This document shows, piece by piece, positions 1 through 11,800 of a DNA stretch of 23,365 nt (within the stretch, counting starts at the first letter, position 1; the number at the start of each line of letters is the position of its first letter). The stretch comes from a virus. Location of the stretch: the IMG/VR virus record IMGVR_UViG_3300030104_005002, positions 1 to 23,365 of that record. One strand, 5' to 3'. Position numbers and translations under genes: made by a program. Below the pieces are notes generated by a model, which saw nothing but the letters and a program-made list of their open reading frames with translations, was not told the origin of the DNA and did no database searches.

Positions 1-282
1 GCTACCAGTGAAAATCCTGCTGAACACAAGTCTCATAACTTGATTGAGTTGGAAAATGGACAGTATGCACTCTATCCAAACAATAGACTACGCATTTATG
101 ACAATAGTCTGACACCAGTCGAACCAAAGATGCCTGACTTTAAGGTATCAACGCAGTATTACCAGGTTGAAAATGGATTTGATCGACTCGGAATGGGTCG
201 TGAAGATGAATATTTCTGGAAAACTGCTAAAGAAAGAATAAATACTGAAAAAGAGGATGAAGATGGGGAACTCACCAGTTGA
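1..282 (+). CDS. 3' end of an unidentified phage protein (partial)
   Basis: The reading frame is open from the first base to the TGA at 280-282, so this is the C-terminal 93 residues of a gene that begins upstream. A TTG at 40 could be read as a start, but the open frame upstream makes truncation by the window edge the simpler reading. The visible part has an N/P/Y-rich segment (YPNNRLRIYD), a motif PDFKVSTQYY, and a charged tail rich in Glu, Asp and Lys. I see no membrane segment and no family motif I can name. It overlaps the next gene by 20 nt and lies just upstream of baseplate wedge genes on the same strand. A tail or baseplate role is therefore plausible by context only. Confidence 0.7.
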   Translation, partial: ATSENPAEHKSHNLIELENGQYALYPNNRLRIYDNSLTPVEPKMPDFKVSTQYYQVENGFDRLGMGREDEYFWKTAKERINTEKEDEDGELTS

Positions 283-484
283 TAGAGACAGCAAGTACAT
301 GAAAGAAACATGGGGAACGACTCATTTGGTCACAGATCACTGGTCATTACCCGGTGAAGCACCTCAAGATACCCCTGTGGAGTTGAAAGAAGTGCTGAAT
401 GACGAGGCAAAACCCGTTGGTGGCGCTAAAAAACAGATGCTTTCGGAAGAAACATCTTACGATTCAATACCAAATCGATACTAA
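263..484 (+). CDS. Small hypothetical protein upstream of gp25
   Basis: This is a 73-residue acidic/polar protein that I do not recognise. Two in-frame ATGs are possible, at 257 and 263. The Shine-Dalgarno-like AGAGG at 252-256 touches the first ATG, but is six bases from the second, a normal spacing. I therefore place the start at 263, giving an N-terminus MGNSPVDRDSKYMKE. There is no signal peptide or transmembrane segment. Gly/Pro-rich stretches (LPGEAPQDTP, KPVGGAKK) suggest a mostly disordered or extended protein. It overlaps the preceding gene by 20 nt, which suggests coupled translation, and ends 36 nt before gp25. Its position suggests a small tail-assembly or structural accessory protein, but nothing in the sequence proves that. 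Confidence 0.6.
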   Translation: MGNSPVDRDSKYMKETWGTTHLVTDHWSLPGEAPQDTPVELKEVLNDEAKPVGGAKKQMLSEETSYDSIPNRY

Positions 485-488
485 CCAT

Positions 489-496
489 TATAGATA
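489..496 (+). promoter_or_regulatory. Possible T4-type late promoter before gp25 (one mismatch)
   Basis: TATAGATA differs by one base from the T4-type late promoter box TATAAATA. It sits in the 36-nt gap before gp25. With T4 spacing, transcription would begin near 502, giving a leader of about 19 nt. The single mismatch, and the lack of other conserved bases to test, keep this uncertain. The two perfect boxes elsewhere in the window are stronger. Confidence 0.35.
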
Positions 497-520
497 GTAT
501 GTTGAAGTGTATCGAAGCAG

Positions 521-919
521 ATGCCAATTAAGCGTTCACGTAGTTTTAGGGATATTAGTCTATCTTTTAAACGTCATCCCATTACGAACGATGTGACTGC
601 CCTCAAGAATGAGGACGCAATCAAGAAATCTGTCATAAATCTCGTCCGAACTGCAATCGGAGAGAGATTTTTCAATGATATTCTGGGAACATCTGTTGGA
701 GATGCACTTTTTGAATTAGATACATTTGATAATGATGTATTAAGGGAAGAAATTATCGCATTATTGCAGAACTATGAACCTAGAATCGATCTGACCAACG
801 TTTTTGTTCAGGTTTCACCCGATTCTAATGATTTATTTGTCAAAATTGAGTATGACATTGTTGGATTACCACTTCCTACACAGAATGTAGAGTTTCTATT
901 ACAACCATCTAGGATATAA
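521..919 (+). CDS. gp25: Baseplate wedge subunit gp25
   Basis: This 132-residue protein has the same length as T4 gp25. It carries the family's diagnostic segment NYEPRID (about residues 87-93), the EPR-type core shared by gp25 and the contractile-injection-system TssE proteins. The earlier GERFFNDILGTSVGDALFE corresponds to the 'G.RPF.PEFG..L...LFE' segment of the family. In T4, gp25 forms part of the wedge core with gp6 and gp53 and helps seed sheath attachment. The ATG at 521 is the first start in the frame, because TAG (491-493) and TGA (503-505) stop codons lie just upstream. Its ribosome-binding site is weak (GAAG at 514-517). The stop codon overlaps the ATG of gp6 by one base (TAATG), so the two are likely translationally coupled, in keeping with their joint place in the wedge. 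Confidence 0.95.
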   Translation: MPIKRSRSFRDISLSFKRHPITNDVTALKNEDAIKKSVINLVRTAIGERFFNDILGTSVGDALFELDTFDNDVLREEIIALLQNYEPRIDLTNVFVQVSPDSNDLFVKIEYDIVGLPLPTQNVEFLLQPSRI

Positions 920-2829
920 TGGCATTCAATCAGTTTACCAATCTCGATTTTAATGATATCAGAGAGCAGATAAAGGATTATCTGCGGTCGAATAGTAATT
1001 TTACGGACTTCGACTTTGAAGGATCGAACTTTTCGGTTTTAATCGACACGTTAGCATATAATTCTTACGTCACTGCCTACAACACTAACATGGCAGTGAA
1101 CGAATCGTTCATTGATAGTGCGACATTGAGAGAAAATGTCGTATCTTTAGCAAGAAATATTGGATATGTCCCCAGATCGAAGAAAGCAGCAACTGCAAGA
1201 GTCACTTTTAATGCTCAAGTCAATGCTAGATCGGTCACATTGAAGAAAGGTGTAGTTGCACTGGGTGGTGCAGAGAACTCAAACTACATTTTCTCGATTC
1301 CAGAGGATATTACAGTAACTTCAAACTCCCAAGGAGTGGTGACGTTTAGCAATATTGAAATTTTTGAAGGAAATTTACTGAAAAAGTCCTTTACAGTCGA
1401 TTATTCCCAACCAGATCAGAAATATATCCTACCAACTGCGGGTGTTGACACTTCTACCATCCGTGTTAAGACTGTTGGAACTGCAATTGAGGAATATACG
1501 CCATATACAAACATTTTCAACGTCGATGCCGACACTCGCTTGTACCTCATACAAGAAATTTCGGATGAAAAGTATCAAATTCTCTTCGGAGACGGCATTT
1601 TAGGTAAAAGACCTGCTGATGGAAGTAAAGTTGAAGTCACTTATATTGAAACAACTGGTTCAGCAGCAAATGGTGCTAGCAACTTCAATTTCTCTGGTCA
1701 GTTGATTGCTAGAAAAGAAGGAATTGACCGAAATGTAACAAGTGGTATCTCCGCTGTAACGACCCTACAAGCGGCAGAACAGGGTGATGACATAGAAGAC
1801 ATCGATACTATTAAATACCTTGCTCCTAGGGTCTATGCATCGCAGTACAGAGCGGTCACTGCCAATGATTACACTTCATTGATACCTTTTCTGTATCCCA
1901 ATGTTGAATCTGTCTCCGCATACGGTGGTGAAGAGTTAGATCCTCCACAATACGGTAAAGTCTTCATTACAATCAAACCCAAGAATGGTGATTTTCTCTC
2001 CGATATCGCAAAAGACAATATCAAGAGCAAATTAAAGGAATACACCATTGCTGGTATCAGACAAGAGTTCTTGGATTTGAAATATCTATATGTAGAGTAT
2101 GATAGCACAGTTTCATATAACCCAAGTTTCGTTACAAACACTGAAGATCTGTTTACTAGGGTTACAAATGCAATTGTAAACTACTCTAAGTCAACTGATA
2201 TCAATTCCTTCGGTGGAAGACTGAAGTATAGTAAACTTCTTCGTCAAATTGATAACGTTGATGCTGGAATCACTTCAAATATCACTAATCTGGTCATCAG
2301 AAGGAATTTGGTCCCTGCATACGACACTCTTGCCAATTATGAACTCTGTTATGCAAATGCATTCCATGTTGAGGTCGAAGGTTTCAATCTTAGATCATCT
2401 GGATTTACAGTTTCCGGTATTACTGGGACTTGTTTCCTGACTGATGTCCCTGATACCACTATTACCATTCCTGGAAGACCACAGCAAGTTGCACCAACGA
2501 CTGGATCTATATCAATCTTCAAATTTAATGAAAATAATGAGATTGTTACTGTTATTGCAAATGCTGGAACTGTTGATTACGTAAAAGGTGAGGTTATTCT
2601 CTTCCCAATCAACATTTCATCGACAGTTCTTAGTAATCGCATTGAAATCGGGGTCACACCTGAGTCAAATGATATCGTCGCAAAAGAGAATCTTTATATC
2701 ATCCTAGATACTACAGGAAAAAGTGTTTTAACGTTGAAAGAAGATTTGATCACCTCAGGATCAAGTAGATCTGGTATGAAATACGTTCCTCCCTCAAGTT
2801 ACACTAGCAGCACGAAATTTACTCGATAA
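919..2829 (+). CDS. gp6: Baseplate wedge subunit gp6 (gpJ-like)
   Basis: This 636-residue protein is close to the length of T4 gp6 (660). The N-terminus (FTNLDFNDIREQIKDYLR...FEGSN, then LIDTLAYNSYVTAYN and SATLRENVVSLARNIGY) is the classic start of cyanomyovirus gp6 and of the wider baseplate J-like family. The middle contains the family's GDG core (YQILFGDGILGKRPADGSKV, about residues 217-236) and the later RVYASQYRAVTANDYTSLI segment. Gp6 dimers form the continuous ring that joins the wedges and responds to sheath contraction. It overlaps gp25 by one base. Its TAA stop is followed by a single codon (GAA) and then the in-frame ATG of the next gene. The C-terminal tail is Ser/Tyr-rich and likely disordered. 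Confidence 0.95.
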   Translation: MAFNQFTNLDFNDIREQIKDYLRSNSNFTDFDFEGSNFSVLIDTLAYNSYVTAYNTNMAVNESFIDSATLRENVVSLARNIGYVPRSKKAATARVTFNAQVNARSVTLKKGVVALGGAENSNYIFSIPEDITVTSNSQGVVTFSNIEIFEGNLLKKSFTVDYSQPDQKYILPTAGVDTSTIRVKTVGTAIEEYTPYTNIFNVDADTRLYLIQEISDEKYQILFGDGILGKRPADGSKVEVTYIETTGSAANGASNFNFSGQLIARKEGIDRNVTSGISAVTTLQAAEQGDDIEDIDTIKYLAPRVYASQYRAVTANDYTSLIPFLYPNVESVSAYGGEELDPPQYGKVFITIKPKNGDFLSDIAKDNIKSKLKEYTIAGIRQEFLDLKYLYVEYDSTVSYNPSFVTNTEDLFTRVTNAIVNYSKSTDINSFGGRLKYSKLLRQIDNVDAGITSNITNLVIRRNLVPAYDTLANYELCYANAFHVEVEGFNLRSSGFTVSGITGTCFLTDVPDTTITIPGRPQQVAPTTGSISIFKFNENNEIVTVIANAGTVDYVKGEVILFPINISSTVLSNRIEIGVTPESNDIVAKENLYIILDTTGKSVLTLKEDLITSGSSRSGMKYVPPSSYTSSTKFTR

Positions 2830-2832
2830 GAA

Positions 2833-5800
2833 ATGTCAGATAGTAAAGTAAAAATCTCCAATATTCTGGAAAGTCAACTTCCAGAATTTATTTTAGATGA
2901 TAATCCCCTTTTTAAAGAATTTTTAGAACAATACTATCTGTCTCAGGAACATGAGTACGGAACAATCTTTCTTGCAGAGAATGTTGATATATTAAAAGAT
3001 GTTGATAGTTACGTAAATCTCAAATTTACTGCAACTGCACCACAACTGACCAAATTCATTTCAAACGATGATGATCTCATTGAGGTCACCAATCATTTAG
3101 GATTTTTGTCAAAAAATGGACTTGTGAAAATCGGTGAAGAGATTTTTACGTACACTGGCAAAACAACCTATGCCCAAAAGGTCACTTTAGTTGATCCGAC
3201 TGCTAATACCATCAAATTGACATCTACTGTCGGTTTAGATTCATTTAGAGCGCAAAGTATTATCTTTGATACGTCATTTTCGACTGTTGTTGCTGGTCGG
3301 GTCTATTACGTCAGTGAAGTTATAGATTCTAACACTATTACAATTTCTGATGACCCAACTACTCTTGATGATGTATTAAATCTTGATATAACTAACCCAT
3401 TAGGTGCAACTCTTCCTACTGCTACTAATTTTGCCTTTACTGGATGCGTCAGAGGATTTTCTGGTATTGATAATATCAGTGGAGAGTATCTGAACTTCAA
3501 TAATAGTCGATCTTCGTTCCATGATGCAGGATCAACTCTTACTAATCTTGGTCTGGTATTCTTAGCAGAATTCTTCAGTAAGTACAAGAATATGTTCTTA
3601 CCAGGAATTGAAGAAAGAAAGTTCCAGAACGTTAATATCGATAATATCCTCTCAAGAGCAAGAGACTTCTATAGTTCAAAGGGAACTGACACTTCATTGA
3701 AGATTCTCTTCACTGTTCTCTTTGGAAAGTTTGTTGAGGTTCTAAAACCATTCGATAATACGATTCAGGCATCTGGTGCTAACTTCTCACAGTCAGATGT
3801 AGTGGTTGTAGAAGCAATTGAAGGAAATCCAAGAAATCTTGGAGAAACAACTTTACTTCAAGGATCAACTGATGCTCCAACTGCAACAGCTACCATTTCA
3901 AGAGTTGAAACTATACTCTTAGGTACAAAGTATTATCACAAGTTATTCTTCCCCAAGAATACGATTCAAAATAAGTTCATGGTCAGTAAAAAGACCAGAG
4001 TCTTAGGTGTTGGTGCTACAAATACAACTCTGACTGTAGATTCAACGATTGGATTCCCAGACAGTGGTTCATTCCTCAATGAAGATAATAATGGACTCGA
4101 AACAGTCACATATGAAAGTAAGAGTGCTAACCAATTCTTTAACTGTGTAGGACTCTCCACAACTCTTGTAGAGAATAGTCCAATCATTGATGGAAACTTT
4201 GTATATGGTTACGAAAATTTCGATATCAACAAACTCGTCACAATGCGAGTTGTTGGCACTGTTATAGGACTTGCAGATAACAAAAAAGGTACGAGTCAGT
4301 TCAGAAAGAATGATATGCTTCGAGTGAAGCACCTTGGTGAAAAGGTAGAAGAAGATGATGTAAGATTCAACAGGTGGTTCCATAACAATGTAGTTCTTAC
4401 AAATGTCGATAGTGTTACTGGAACAACGTTTACAACCGAAGTTGACCACCACTTACATCAGGGCGACAAAGTTGATATTTTACTGAAAAATGACAAGTCC
4501 GTATTAGAAGAAAATCTGAATGTTTCTGATGTAGACAACAGAAAGACATTTACAGTCTCTGGAACTATAACCACTACTTTTGTTAACACTAAAGATTATC
4601 TTATCAAGAAAAAACTTGATTTTGGATCCAGTAACCTCAATGCGGATGGTGTTTTGGCAAATATCCAAAATACTTTCGTTGACACAGATAAGAACGCATA
4701 CGTCGCATTCTCGGGACTTCCTGGGTACGATAATATAGAAGTGACAAATAGATCTAAAACTTTTACTGATTCGGAGATAGATCAAAATGCCAATGAGTTT
4801 AATATTTCCGATCACAACTTTAGAAATGGTGAAAGAGTATACTACGAAGTAGTTTCAGGTGCTACTGGTATTGCAACAGGAAACTATTATGCTTCCGTAA
4901 TTGATACAAATACTGTAAAACTATCATTCAGTCGTGCATCTCTTGACAATGAAGTTTATATTAACTTTACTGGTATTACTACAGGTAGTGAGCATAGACT
5001 GACTCCATCAACTTTGTTTAATAGAAATCTAGTTAATCAGAATCATTTCAAGAGAATTAATAGAAATCCAGCAGAAGCAACTGAACACAATGATATTATT
5101 GGACCAATTGGTGTTGCATTAAATGGTATTGAATATCAATCACCAATTTCAAGAGATGTAATTTTCTATGGTCAGATAGATGGTATTAATGTTCTGAATT
5201 CAGGAACTGGTTACGATGTTGTGAATCCACCCCAAATTGGAATTGCAAATACTAATGGAAGTGGTGGTGCTACTTTTGTGGGACAGTTTATAGGAAAGAT
5301 TGAAGATATCAATCTTACTGCTCCTGGTTTCAATTACGTAGAAACTCCTGTTGTTACGATTTCTGGAGGAAACGGAACAGAAGCAACTGCTGAGGCAAGA
5401 CTGAGAGGATTTTTCTACAGCCAGACATTCACCGATTTTGATGGTGTAAAAATTGCTAGTAATGTTATTAGTATCCCTGATCATAGATTCGCAGATAATG
5501 AAGAGGTTATATACTCCAGCACTGGAACTCCTATTGGTATCGGTAGCACTGCTGTTGGTTTTGGAACAGACAGACTGACATCTGAAGCAATATACTTCCT
5601 TAAGAAGATCAGTTCTACTGATGTACAGATCCACCCATCAAGAGCAGATGTATTAGCGGGAATCAACACAGTTGATATAACTGCTTTCGGAAATGGTACT
5701 CATAAGTTTAGATCTAGAGATCAGAGAAAGATCATTGATAGGATTGTTGTTACAAGTTCTACTGATGACTTTTCTACTAAAAAAGTAGTTGTAGATGGCG

Positions 5801-8800
5801 TAGCATGGCCACCAGCAGATCAGAAGGATCTTTATAAGTCTTTTGTCGGTGTTAATGTAGAACAGAACTACATCTATGCAAGAAATCACGCTTTGAAAAC
5901 TGGTGATAACGTAGAGTATTCATTTGATGGCACTACTATTGGTGGACTATCAACATCGGCAAATTACAAGGTAACTGTCCTGGATCAAGACAGATTCCTC
6001 TTGAGTGAGGCAGGAACACCAACCACTATCAGTAGTGTTAACTTTGATAAAAAGTCTTATGTGGACCTTACCAGTGTGGGTGCTGGTACACATACGTTCC
6101 AGTATCCAGTAATCAGCGTTAAGATTAATGGAATAGTTTCTGCTGGAAATACTGATGCTATTCCTTCATATTATAACGCCATTGGTTCTCCCGTAATCCG
6201 TGGAAGACTTGATAATGTATTTGTCAGAAATGGTGGTGTCGGATATGGTGTATCCGATGTAATGAACTACAAGAGAGATATTGAAGTTAAGGTTGAGACT
6301 GGAAAGGGAGCAGACCTCAAAGCAATCGTTGTTAATGGAAAGATTGTTTCAGCGTATGTTGCAAATGCAGGTGTAGAATATACATCTCCTCCAACCATTA
6401 ATGTTGTTGGTTCGGGTAGATTGGCAAGAGTGACTGCCAATATTCAAAATGGTTCAATAACATCGGTTACTATTATCGATGGTGGTAGTGGATATACCTC
6501 AGACACAAGACTAGAAGTTATTCCAACTGGTGCCAATGCTCAGTTGAGTCCAGATATTCATGAATGGGCGCTTAATGATGTAGAAAGATTTAAAGTAGCA
6601 CTTCAACTGGATAATTCACAAATCCTGAAAAAGGATAGATTGAATAGAGAAACGGTTCAGATTCACTCTGGAACTCCTCTAAAAGAAACTAAGTTGGTTT
6701 CTTTCTATCCTGGAGCACATTATCGTGGTATATTAAAAGATAACGTCAAAGACACTGGAGAGGAAGTTGATACAGACTTTGCTCACTCTCCAATAGTTGG
6801 ATGGGCATATGACGGTAATCCAATCTATGGTCCATATGGTTTCGCTGAAGCAGTATTCGATGGTGCCAATAATGGTGGCGTCAAGGTAATGCAATCAAGT
6901 TATGAAATTGATTTAGAAGGTTCCACATTACTCAGACCACCTGGTAATGATGGATTATATGTACAAGACTATGTTTATAAAGCAACTGGTGATCTTGATG
7001 AGTACAATGGAAGATTCTGCAAAACAGATGAGTTCCCTGAGGGAACATATGCATATTTCTCCACTATAGAAAATGCTGATACTGCTGCACCACCTATTGC
7101 AGGTCTTGCGTATCCATATATCACAAAGTCACACTATAATCAAACTGACTCTTTCAACTACGATTCTCTTCATAGTCAAGCTGATGTAATCATCAATACT
7201 GGTGATTATAAGAGAAATGTAACTCATCTTGGACTTAATGATCCCTCTAGAGAATATGTCTTCTTAGATGATTCTATGTCTTCTGATGTAAAAGTTACCA
7301 TCAAAGATATTAAACCTTCTAGGATTGGTTCTGTTAGTGTTATTAATTCTGGTTCTGATTATAAAGTTGGTGAGCAAGTTAATTTCAATGAGGAATCAAT
7401 TGATGTTGAAATTGGTGAAGTTAAAGGAAAGGATATTGTTTCTATTGGAACTTCTGACACTGTATTGCAAAATACTATCTTTAGAGTTAAAGGTAATGTA
7501 GTCACTGGTGTTACTACAATTCCACACGGTTTCTTTGATGGTGATATCGTCGAAATTACTGGTATTGGTTCTGCAACTTATAAAAACCTTGAAGGTTTTG
7601 TAAGTGTTGGAGTTGCTACAGTAATATCCAATACCACAGTTGCCATTGGTGCAACAACAGCAACTGGTATTACCACTACAATTTCACTGAGTTCTTCTAC
7701 ATTCACAGAAAAATTTGTAGCAGGTGACATTATCAAAGTTGGTAATGAGTTAATGAAGATTAATGCTATCGATGATGTCAATAACAATTACAAAGTTACA
7801 AGGATTGTTAATGATAGCACTGGAAGTAACCATAGTCTGAATGCTATTGTTAGATTGCAACCCCAGGTCTTCAGATTCATTATTGATCAGAAGTTAGAAA
7901 ATAAAAATATAATTGTCGCACATGAACAAAACTTTGCCAAAGTTAATATTGGTATAGGTAACAGTTATACTTCAGTTGTTGTTGGAACTGCCGGAAGTTC
8001 AAATGTCACAGTTTCAATTCCAGACCGTGCAATCTTCCTTCCAGGACACAAGTTTGAAACTGGTGACGAACTGAATCTCGTTTCTATTGGAGGAACGATT
8101 CGTGCTTCTGCAAAATCAGACGGATCTAATCCCTTTGATATTTCCACAACTTCTCTCTTTGCAGTCAATGTAAGTACTGACTTCATCGGAATTGCAACTT
8201 CTAAAGCATTTGTTGGTATCAACTCTACGCTTTTCTTTGTCAGTGCTTCTACAGGAAATAATCACACGTTATCACAGGTAAAGAATAATCTTTCAGGTAC
8301 TGTTAAGAAGGTATTTGCTAATGTTGGAGTTGCAACTGATCATGGATTGCAACTAGGAGATGAAGTTAAATTTGGTATAACCCCTAATGCAGTTCAACAG
8401 TTTGTACTTAAGTTTAACCCAGATATTAATAAACTGGTTGTAGATCCTAAGACCTTCGCACCTGCTGGAATTACAACTGTAACTAATCCACTTGATTCAA
8501 TCGTAGTCGTAAATCACGGATTGAATACCGGTGATCTTGTGGTTTATACAAATACTGGTGGCGTTGCAACACCCCTTCAGGATAATAGAGAGTATTATGC
8601 AATCAAGATTGACGAAGATACATTTAGACTTGCAGAAACAAAAGTTGATACCCTGTTCCCATTTAATGATATTACTATTACTAGTCAGGGCAGTGGAACT
8701 CACGAAATTGCAAAAGTAAATCCAAAGATTGATATTATCAATGGTGGAAGATTTGCATTGAATACAGGAGATACAAGTCTTTCTGGATATGATATCAATT

Positions 8801-11800
8801 TCTATAAGGATAATAAGTTCCAGTGTAGATATGATTCCCTTAACATCAAGAGAGATGGAGTGATTGGTGATGGTAGTCCCACCACACAAATCATAGTCGA
8901 TATCGATAAAGATCTCTTAAATACTTTCTATTACAGAATTGAAGGAGATGATGCAAACTTTACAAATACATTCCCATCATCTGCAGATGAAACTGTAGAT
9001 AACTATTCTACTATCACCAAAGTAGAATCTAAGTTCAACCAAAACTACAAACTTACAGGAGTTGGAAACACTACCTTTAGTTTCACTTTAGTTGGTGCTG
9101 CAGAAACAACATTATACACTCCTGCAGGATTTAGCACTGGATTCTATTCTACCAGTTCACTAACTGCTGTTGGTGGAATTCATTCAGTTAAAGTAGTGAA
9201 TGATGGTATCAATGTCAGAGAGTTCCCAGCAATTACATCTATAGGAACTACCACAGGAGTTAATGCAGACCTGAAGGTGACAGACACAGATATTGGTGAA
9301 GTTACAGATGAAGTAGTCACCATTCCTGGTATTGATTTCTCTGAAGATAAAACTATTAAACCAAAAACAGATAGTTCTCTTGTTCTGAAACTCAAGAATA
9401 TTAGAACACTGTTGGGAGTTGGTATTGCTACTGCTGGAAATGATTATAATGTTCCACCAAAAGTTATTGCAATTGGAAATGATAGTATCGTTACAAAGAC
9501 AACATTATCTGGTGGTTCTGTTGGAAAGGTTGAAGTTATTTCTACTGACAGTAATTTAAGAGAAGATCTTAGGATTATTGCAACCAATAACTCAAATGGA
9601 ATTGGTGTTGTTAATGCTACCTCTTCTAGCGGTGTGAATGAAATTTTCCTCAAAGCACCACAAGGATTAGGTGGATTTGGGGATAACTTCCCATTTGCAG
9701 AAAAGGATCTAGTTTTTATAGAAAACATCCAGGTCACTAATGCTCCTCTTGTAGATGGATATAACTCAAGTGATTATGGTTTCAGATTATTTGAAGTATC
9801 TGGGATTAGCACTACTCCTGGAATTGAAAGTATCAAGTACAAGATCACTGGTATAGGTTTTACTGGTGGCACCTATAACATTGCTCAGAATGCACAGTTT
9901 GGTAGAGTCATCAAAGCAACTGATCTGGCAACATTTACTCCAGAGTTTGGTAGCATACGATTCTCAGCAGGTGAAAAAATTGTTGATATCAATAATCCAA
10001 ATGTATTTGGTATTGTAGCAGAGGATGGATGGGATGAAGAATCAGGTATATTGAGACTGAATGGTGTCAGTGGTGAATTTACTACAGATACAGTCGTTCG
10101 TGGTAATGTAGGCAACTTTAAAGGAACTATTTCTGAGATTAATGAGTATGACTTTGACTTTGAGGTAGGAAGCACTTCAAGAGATTCTGGAATGTGGAAA
10201 GATGATATTGGTAAGACGAATGATAGTCTCCAGAGACTTCATGATAATGATTACTATCAAAGATTCTCATATAGTATCCGTGGTGAAATCCCACTACAAG
10301 AGTGGGAAGAGGCTGTTGATAGTCTAGACCATACTGCTGGATACAAGAACTTCTCAGATTACCAGATTATCACTTACCCACCAAAGAAAGTAAATGTTGC
10401 AATTGCAGACACAGCAGAATTTAACCTTCTGGTGGATATTGAGCAAGATGCATCAGTCCATTCAAGAATAAGTTATGATCTTGCATCTGAAGATACGGAT
10501 ACATCAGGACTTTCTAAAATCATTAAACTTGATTCTAAGGTAATTACTGATTACAACGAATCTAGAACCAATAAGGTTCTGATGATTGATGATATTGGTT
10601 CACAGTTTAATGGTGTTGGAAACTCTGCTGGTCAACTTGTTGGTCTGAGCACCTTCAGCATATTTACTGGTGGCAATACAATGCTTCATCATATCGTCAA
10701 TCCTGCGACTGGTATTGGTAACAGCATAGTTACAGTCACAGACCACGAATTTAATACTGGTGAAGAACTTCTATATGATCCAACAAATGCTGGCATCAAT
10801 ACCGGATCTCGTTTGAGTATTGGATCTACCAGTGTTCCTGGTATTGGTCTTACTACTCTTCTCCCAGATAAGGTATTTGCAGTCAGAATAACCAAAGATC
10901 AGTTCAAAGTTGCTATCAGTGCAGCAGATGTAGCACTTGGAAGATTTGTATCATTTACAAATAGCACTGGAATCGGTCTTACTCAATCCTTCTCTACAGA
11001 TGGTGATCTTGCGACTACCAGAAGTATGATTACGATTGATAATATTGTACAAAGTCCTATTGCAGTAAAACCAGTAGGTGTTGCTATCACCATGTCTGAG
11101 GCTGTTGGAGTTGGTTCAACTCAGATTACAGTCAGTGATTCATCTAAGATTGTAGGTAAGTCCTTACTCCGATTCGGAAATGGGGAGATTGTTAAAGTTG
11201 ATCTGGTAAATGCAGGTAATGTCCTCGATGTCCAACGTGGAGCAATGGGAACAGTTGCTGCTGCATATGCTGTCGGTACTGCTAGTAGCGTCGTTACAGG
11301 CGATTATAGAATCAAACAGGGTAAGATCTACTTCAGTGATGCACCATACGGACCTGCTGGAGTTGTTGGTATAACAACTAGATCAACTTTCTCTGGTAGA
11401 ATTTTCTACAGATTAAACTACGATAGTAATGCTATCTTTGATGATATCTCCGAATCTTTCAATGGAACTGCTGATCAATTTGCAATCATTAGCAGTGGTG
11501 TTGCAGTAACTGGTATCACTACTGCTCATGGTGCAGTTCTGATTAACAATATCTTCCAGAAACCATTCCTTTCACCGATTGGTTCGATTTTAGTCGCTGA
11601 CTATCGAATCGTCAAAAATACTACCGGAGAGGATCTTGACTTTACTGGAAGTCCAAATATTGCTGATCTTCCCAAGGGTGGTATTATCAATGAGTTTACA
11701 GCGACTTCTGGTACTAACTATACTGTCCCTGCTCGTGCCATCGGTGTTGCAGTAGTAAATGGTTCTGGTGTAGTCACCGGAGTTACAGTTGGTGTTGGTA

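Noticed and set aside
499-531. Ten-codon mini-ORF (ATG at 499, stop 529-531) overlapping the gp25 start, as a possible leader peptide
   Set aside because: The predicted late transcript start (about 502) lies downstream of its ATG, there is no ribosome-binding site, and such short frames occur by chance.
4069-8889. Several antisense open frames of 70-145 codons opposite the giant gene
   Set aside because: They are shadows of a long, repeat-rich plus-strand gene. They are Ser/Ile/Cys-rich, overlap each other, and lack recognisable domains.
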